Shown here: positions 59,908 to 64,000 of the stretch, piece by piece | How the letters are laid out: each line of letters starts with the position of its first letter | How positions within the stretch are numbered: position 1 is the stretch's first letter | NCBI RefSeq assembly: GCF_023701745.1 | Contig: NZ_JAJOZB010000001.1 | Coordinates: forward strand, 7,983,001-8,047,000 | From: Streptomyces sp. RKAG293 | GTDB lineage: Bacteria; Actinomycetota; Actinomycetes; Streptomycetales; Streptomycetaceae | Direction: 5' to 3' | Length of the DNA: 64,000 nucleotides | The notes under the pieces: model-generated | What the model saw: the letters and a program-made list of their open reading frames with translations, nothing else | What the model was told of the DNA's origin: nothing | The model's database searches: none | Translations under genes and position numbers: made by a program

Positions 59908-61257
59908 TCAGAGCTCGACGACGGTCCCGGTGGTCCTGGAGCGTTCCGCGGCGAAGACGACGCGGTGGCTGGCGAGGCTGGCGTCGATGCCGGACACGAT
60001 CAGTTCGCCGCGGCCGCTGTGCAGGGCATCGAGGTAGGCGTTGAACATCGCCTCGTCACCGCCGGCGTGTCCCTCGGCGGCGGAGGAGCCGTCCAGGGAG
60101 GCGTCGATGACGGTGGTGCGTTCGGTGCGGAAGTCATAGATCTCGATGAAGCGGCCGTCGCCGGTGATCTGGCCGCGGGTTCCGAAGATCTTCGTATGGC
60201 GGTTCTGCACCGGGGTGAAGGCGGTGAGGGTGAAGGACGCCGTGACGCCGCCCTGGTATTCGAGGTTGACCACCTGGTGGTCGACCACGTCGTTGTCCGA
60301 GTGGTAGACGCAGCGCCCGTAGGGCCCGTCGGCGAGCGCGGCGTTCACGGCGTCCTCGGTGGGTTCGCCGGTGCTGATGATCCGGGTGAAGTACCTCTTG
60401 GTCCCGCCGTGGCGAAGCCCGTCCTGGTAGAGGCGCTTGGCCGAGTAGGCGCAGGCCTGCTCGACCGGGCAGCTGACGCAGCGTTCGGTTGCGCCCGGCG
60501 GTGCCTGTTCCGGGCGGAAGTGGGTGAGGCTGCCGAACGAGGAGACCCGGCGCACGGGGAGCCCGATGATGTCGCTGAGCCAGTCGATGTCGTGGCATGA
60601 CTTGGCCATGAGCAGGAACGTCGACCCGTCCTGGCGGCGCCAGTTGCCGCGCACGAAGGAGTGGGCGAAGTGGTAGTAGCCGATCGGCTCCAGGTGCTGG
60701 ACGGAGACGATGTCGCCGATGACTCCCTCCCGCAGGGCCTGCTTGAGGGCGACGGTGTACGGCGTGTAGCGCATCACGTGAGTGACGGCCATCGCGGTGT
60801 TGTTGCGGCGGGCGGCCTCGGCGATGGCTTCGCAGTCGGCTTCGTTGGTGGCCATGGGCTTTTCCAGCAGGAGCTGGTAGCCGAGGTCGGCCAGCGCGGT
60901 GGTGGCCGCGACGTGGTCGGCGTCCAGCAGCGAGACGACTGCGATGTCGGCCATTCTCGGCCGCTCGGCGAACTCCTGCCAGGTCGCGAAACGGCCCTGC
61001 CGGGGGATCCGGTGCCGGGCGGAGAACGCCTCGCGTACCGTTTCCCGGGGTTCGGCCACCGCCACGATCCGGGCCTTGGCCGGTCGTTCGGCGGCGAGGT
61101 CCGCGTAGGCGCTGCCGCGGGCGCCGGCGCCCAGGACGGCGATGGTGAGCGGGCGTCCGGCGGGTTCGGTGAGCGTGCCGCTGATGAAGCCGCTGGAGAG
61201 TCGCGCGGGGTGCACGGGCGTTCCTGTCTGCTGGGTGGGGCGGGCAGCGGCGGTCAT
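59908..61257 (-). CDS. Gfo/Idh/MocA-family oxidoreductase
   Basis: A 449-residue NAD(P)-dependent sugar oxidoreductase. Rossmann motif VLGAGARGSAYADLA (about 40-54), the conserved LLEKPMATN (about 129-137) with the catalytic Lys, and MAKSCHDIDWL (about 217-227) with the usual Asp/His. An inserted ERCVSCPVEQACAYS block (about 258-272) has four Cys and may bind a metal or be structural. Its ATG overlaps the corrected permease stop by four bases. It may oxidise the sugar released by the operon's hydrolase. Confidence 0.87.
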   Translation of the reverse strand: MTAAARPTQQTGTPVHPARLSSGFISGTLTEPAGRPLTIAVLGAGARGSAYADLAAERPAKARIVAVAEPRETVREAFSARHRIPRQGRFATWQEFAERPRMADIAVVSLLDADHVAATTALADLGYQLLLEKPMATNEADCEAIAEAARRNNTAMAVTHVMRYTPYTVALKQALREGVIGDIVSVQHLEPIGYYHFAHSFVRGNWRRQDGSTFLLMAKSCHDIDWLSDIIGLPVRRVSSFGSLTHFRPEQAPPGATERCVSCPVEQACAYSAKRLYQDGLRHGGTKRYFTRIISTGEPTEDAVNAALADGPYGRCVYHSDNDVVDHQVVNLEYQGGVTASFTLTAFTPVQNRHTKIFGTRGQITGDGRFIEIYDFRTERTTVIDASLDGSSAAEGHAGGDEAMFNAYLDALHSGRGELIVSGIDASLASHRVVFAAERSRTTGTVVEL

Positions 61258-62173
61258 CCCTTGGTCGCTCCCCCGTGAGGCCCTTGACGAAGTGCTTCTG
61301 GAAGGCGAGGTACATGACCAGAACCGGCAGGGTGGCCAGGAACATCAGCGCGAAGACGGCACCGAAGTCGCTCTGGTGCTCCCCGATCGCCCGGTAGATG
61401 CCGACGGTGACGGTCGTGCCGTTCGCCGGGCCCAGGATGATCAGCGGGTTGAGGAAGTCGTTCCACACCCAGACCCCGAGGAAGATCATGACGCTGGCGG
61501 AGGCCGGGCGCAGCAGGGGGAAGACGATCTGCCAGAACGTCCGCAGGCGGCCGGCGCCGTCCAGTTGGGCGGCCTCCTCCAGCTCCAGGGGGATGGTTTT
61601 GACGAAGCCCATGAAGACGAAGACGCCGAACGGCACGTAGTAGCCGATGTTGACCAGGATGAGTCCGAGGACGGTGGTCATCAGGCCCAGCGCGTTCAGT
61701 ACCTGGGTGATGGGGGTGAGGATGACGGCGGAGGGGATCATCAGCCCACAGAGCATGCCGACCAGGGTGGCTTTGGCCCAGGGGCTGCGGGAGCGGGCCA
61801 GGTAGTGGCCGAGCATGGCGGAGATCGCGGTGGTGGCGGTGACCGAGATGGCGGTGATCTCCGCGCTGTTGATCAGCCCGTACCAGAAGAGGTGGTCCGG
61901 CCGGGAGAGGACCGCGGAGATGTTCGCGAGGGTCGGCGGCGCCGGGAGACCGGCCGGGTGCGGGACGATGTCCGGCCCGCGCTTGAAGACATTGACCAGG
62001 ATGAGGTAGAGCGGCAGGAAGAAGGCGGCTCCGGTGAACACGGCGACCAGCGGCCGGAGCCAGCTGCCCGAGGTCCCGGCCGCTTCGCTGCGGGGGCGGT
62101 GGGCGGGCTGCCGCGGGGGGCGTCGTGCGATGGTGCGTCGCGCGGTGGTGCGTGGCTGTACGGCCTGGTTCAC
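61254..62173 (-). pseudogene. carbohydrate ABC transporter permease 2, apparent frameshift at the last codons
   Basis: A MalG-type permease of about 306 residues once corrected. Six membrane segments and the EAA loop (PLELEEAAQLDGAGRLRTFW, about 190-210) that docks the ATPase are present. The frame runs through QKHFVKGLTG, then at the G5 run (C5 on the plus strand, 61270-61274) reads on into the next gene instead of ending. One extra G gives the family-typical end GLTGGATKG and a stop that overlaps the Gfo/Idh ATG by four bases. A sequencing error is likely. GTG start, overlapping permease 1 by four bases. Confidence 0.85.
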
Positions 62174-63093
62174 ATCGACACCTCTCTGCGTTGGAGCAGC
62201 CGCAGGACGACGACCGACACTCCGCAGACCAGCAGGAGCATCACCGTGGCCATGGCCGAGGCGTAGCCGATGTGGTTGCCGGTGAACGCGGTCTGCACGA
62301 CGTTGAAGGCGATGGTGGTCGTGGTGCCGTTGCCGGGGCCGCCGTTGGTGATGACCTGGACCTGGTCGTAGACCTTGAAGCCGGTGATCAGCAGCATCAC
62401 GGTGTTGATGGTGACGGCGGGGGCGAGCATGGGCCAGGTCACGTGGCGGAAGCGGGCGATCCCGTCAGCGCCGTCGATGGAGGCGGCCTCGTGGAGTTCG
62501 GTGGGCACGCCCTGCAGGCCGGCGAGGTAGACCACGACGCAGAAGCCGAGCATCTGCCAGGTGATGATCCAGGCCAGGGTGTACAGGGCCAGGCCTGGAT
62601 CGGAGAACCAGCCGGGCGGGTGGGCCACCCCGAGACCGCGCAGTGTGGAGTTGAGCAGGCCGTCGTCGGACAGGATGGACTGCCAGATCACGCTGACCAC
62701 GACCGAGCTGAGGATGACGGGGGTGAAGAAGACCCCGCGCAGGGCGTTGTAGAGCCAGCCGCGGCGGTCGAGGAGCTGAGCGATCAGCAGGCCCCCGGCG
62801 TTGGCCGCGAAGGTGACGATGACGGTGACCAGTGCCGTGTTCCGCAGCGCCCGCAGGAAGTCGTCGTCCTTGGCCAGCTGGACGTAGTTCTGCAGGCCGA
62901 CGAATCGGGTGGGCGGGTTGAACGGGTTGTTGTTGGTGAGGCTGTAGTAGACGGTCATCGCTGCCGGCACCAGGACGAACACGGTGTACAGGATGATGCC
63001 GGGTGCGCCGAAGAGAGTGAAGGTGCCGATGCCGCGCAGGACGGCGGCCGGGCGGATTCTGCGGGCACCCGGCGGTTCTGGCTGGGGCTTCAC
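62170..63093 (-). CDS. carbohydrate ABC transporter permease 1
   Basis: A 307-residue MalF/UgpA-type permease with six membrane segments and the EAA loop (VPTELHEAASIDGADGIARF, about 205-225). The GTG start at 63093 follows an AAAGGGGG site; the frame is open upstream but that part is not permease-like. It pairs with the next permease to import a sugar, most likely an alpha-galactoside given the GH36 gene. No ATPase gene is present; Streptomyces sugar importers of this type often share MsiK encoded elsewhere. Confidence 0.9.
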   Translation of the reverse strand: MKPQPEPPGARRIRPAAVLRGIGTFTLFGAPGIILYTVFVLVPAAMTVYYSLTNNNPFNPPTRFVGLQNYVQLAKDDDFLRALRNTALVTVIVTFAANAGGLLIAQLLDRRGWLYNALRGVFFTPVILSSVVVSVIWQSILSDDGLLNSTLRGLGVAHPPGWFSDPGLALYTLAWIITWQMLGFCVVVYLAGLQGVPTELHEAASIDGADGIARFRHVTWPMLAPAVTINTVMLLITGFKVYDQVQVITNGGPGNGTTTTIAFNVVQTAFTGNHIGYASAMATVMLLLVCGVSVVVLRLLQRREVSM

Positions 63094-63176
63094 AGCGACC
63101 CCCTTTCCGATAGTTGTGTCGCGGGCCCGGAACCGCACCGGAGGCGGGATGCGGCTCCGGACCCGCGGTCCGGGGG

Positions 63177-64000
63177 CTACTGCTTGGCCTTGGCCCATTG
63201 CTGGTCCAGGAAGGACGAGAACTGGGCGGCCGTCTTCTTGCCGGTCATCAGGTCCTGCACGCCGATGGCGGCCTTGTCGGCGACCCCCGGCGGCAGGGCG
63301 ATGTCGCCGCCCTCGATCGAGAAGGCGTCGACCACGGCGCCCGCGGCCACGGCCTGCTGGTACAGCGCGTACGTCGCGTTGTAGACGGGCCCCATGTTGG
63401 AGGGCGGGGTGTAGCCCTTGAGCGCGATGATCGAGCCGTCGGCTCGCACCGAGGCGTCGAGGTTCTGCTTGTCCTCCATGAACGCCAGCGCCCACTTCTT
63501 GGCCAGCGCCACATCGGGGGCCTTGGATGAGACGGACAGGCCGCCGCCGGTGTAGGCGGGGAGGACGAGCTTGCCCGAGTCGCTGGGCCAGGCGAAGACT
63601 CCGACGTCGAAGCCCGGCTTCTTGGCGTCGGCGGAGGCCGCGAACCACGAGCCCATGGGGTACATCGCGCCCTTGTGGTCGCGGAACGCCTGTTCGTCGT
63701 CGGCGTAGGAGCGCGACAGACCGACCGGATCGATATAGCCGGCCTGGCTCAGCGCGGCGACCTTCGCCACCGAGTTGGTGAAGACCGGATCGGTGAACTT
63801 GGCCGAGCCGTCCACCCGCTTGCCGAGCCACTTCGGGTTGTCGGCGTAGACGTCGGTGCCCACCGCGGCGATCAGCGGGAACATGTCGGCCCAGGTGTCC
63901 GCCCCGCCTCCGCCCACCACGAACGGGTTGATCCCCTTGGCCTTGAGCGCCTTGGCGTCCGCGAGCAGATCGGCGTAGGTCTTGGGCGGAGCGGTGATGC
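63177..64000 (-). CDS. sugar-binding lipoprotein of ABC transporter (partial, N-terminus beyond window)
   Basis: The C-terminal 274 residues of an extracellular solute-binding protein (family 1); the start and signal peptide lie past the right edge. Visible blocks are PPKTYADLLADAKALKAKGI, the RDHKGAMYPMGSWFA strand, FAWPSDSGKLVLPAYTGGG and the terminal QFSSFLDQQWAKAKQ. It is the first visible gene of the leftward operon and should deliver the sugar to the two permeases. Confidence 0.9.
   Translation of the reverse strand, partial: ITAPPKTYADLLADAKALKAKGINPFVVGGGGADTWADMFPLIAAVGTDVYADNPKWLGKRVDGSAKFTDPVFTNSVAKVAALSQAGYIDPVGLSRSYADDEQAFRDHKGAMYPMGSWFAASADAKKPGFDVGVFAWPSDSGKLVLPAYTGGGLSVSSKAPDVALAKKWALAFMEDKQNLDASVRADGSIIALKGYTPPSNMGPVYNATYALYQQAVAAGAVVDAFSIEGGDIALPPGVADKAAIGVQDLMTGKKTAAQFSSFLDQQWAKAKQ

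Noticed and set aside
1..64000. tRNA, rRNA, CRISPR array, insertion sequence, integrase or att site
   Set aside because: I looked for cloverleaf-like arms, regularly spaced repeats, transposase motifs and terminal inverted repeats and saw none.

Overview
The window is high-GC actinobacterial chromosome, almost certainly Streptomyces or a close relative. Codons are strongly G/C-ending, GTG and TTG starts are frequent, and there are many secreted proteins and HTH regulators. Characteristic families include a SigB-type sigma factor, a DUF574-type methyltransferase and P450s paired with a 3Fe-4S ferredoxin. I saw no tRNA, rRNA, insertion sequence, integrase, CRISPR array or replication origin.

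Layout. 0-1 kb: a small gene, a cysteine-free ArsR regulator and a membrane protein, behind a perfect palindrome. 1.1-3.9 kb: a secreted two-CBM32 beta-helix protein flanked by two copies of a 12-bp LacI-type palindrome. 4-6 kb: a kinase-like gene and a basic Rho-N/SAP-tailed protein. 6.4-13.8 kb: a redox and stress block (FMN glutamate-synthase-like protein, PoxB-type pyruvate dehydrogenase, SigB-type sigma factor with its own SigB-type promoter, AI-2E-type exporter, ECF56-like sigma factor, SgcJ-type small protein). 14-22.6 kb: an SH3-like secreted protein, panD, a LuxR-type regulator, a very large S53 protease with Kelch repeats, an unknown conserved protein and a DUF5937 regulator.

22.8-36.8 kb is a compact tailoring-enzyme cluster: three SDRs, a berberine-bridge-type oxidase, a small calycin-like protein, two P450s with a ferredoxin, a tandem GNAT, a tandem SnoaL-like protein, MarR, quinone oxidoreductase, MFS exporter and a methyltransferase. 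No PKS, NRPS, terpene synthase or other scaffold enzyme is visible. Two of the three SDRs lack the catalytic serine. This is the best candidate for an undescribed pathway.

36.9-41 kb holds a secreted trypsin-like protease behind four 11-bp direct repeats, a DUF309 protein, an L,D-transpeptidase, a small conserved protein and a secreted TNT-type NAD glycohydrolase. 41-52.5 kb is a lower steroid (HIP, C/D-ring) degradation cluster of the KstR2 regulon: fadE30-like and a second acyl-CoA dehydrogenase, ipdF, kstR2, fadA6, ipdC, ipdB, ipdA, echA20 and two SDRs. Each of its two divergent promoters carries a near-identical KstR2-like operator. fadD3 is not in the window, and an atypical adenosine-deaminase-like gene sits inside.

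52.7-57.2 kb has a protease lipoprotein, glyA, a TetR gene and a ricin-B-type lectin. 57.2-64 kb is an alpha-galactoside operon read leftward: binding protein (cut by the window edge), two permeases, Gfo/Idh oxidoreductase and GH36 alpha-galactosidase, plus a decayed glycoside-hydrolase fragment.

Three genes (second acyl-CoA dehydrogenase, ipdF, second permease) are broken by what looks like one missing base in a five-base G/C run. This points to homopolymer undercalling rather than real inactivation.
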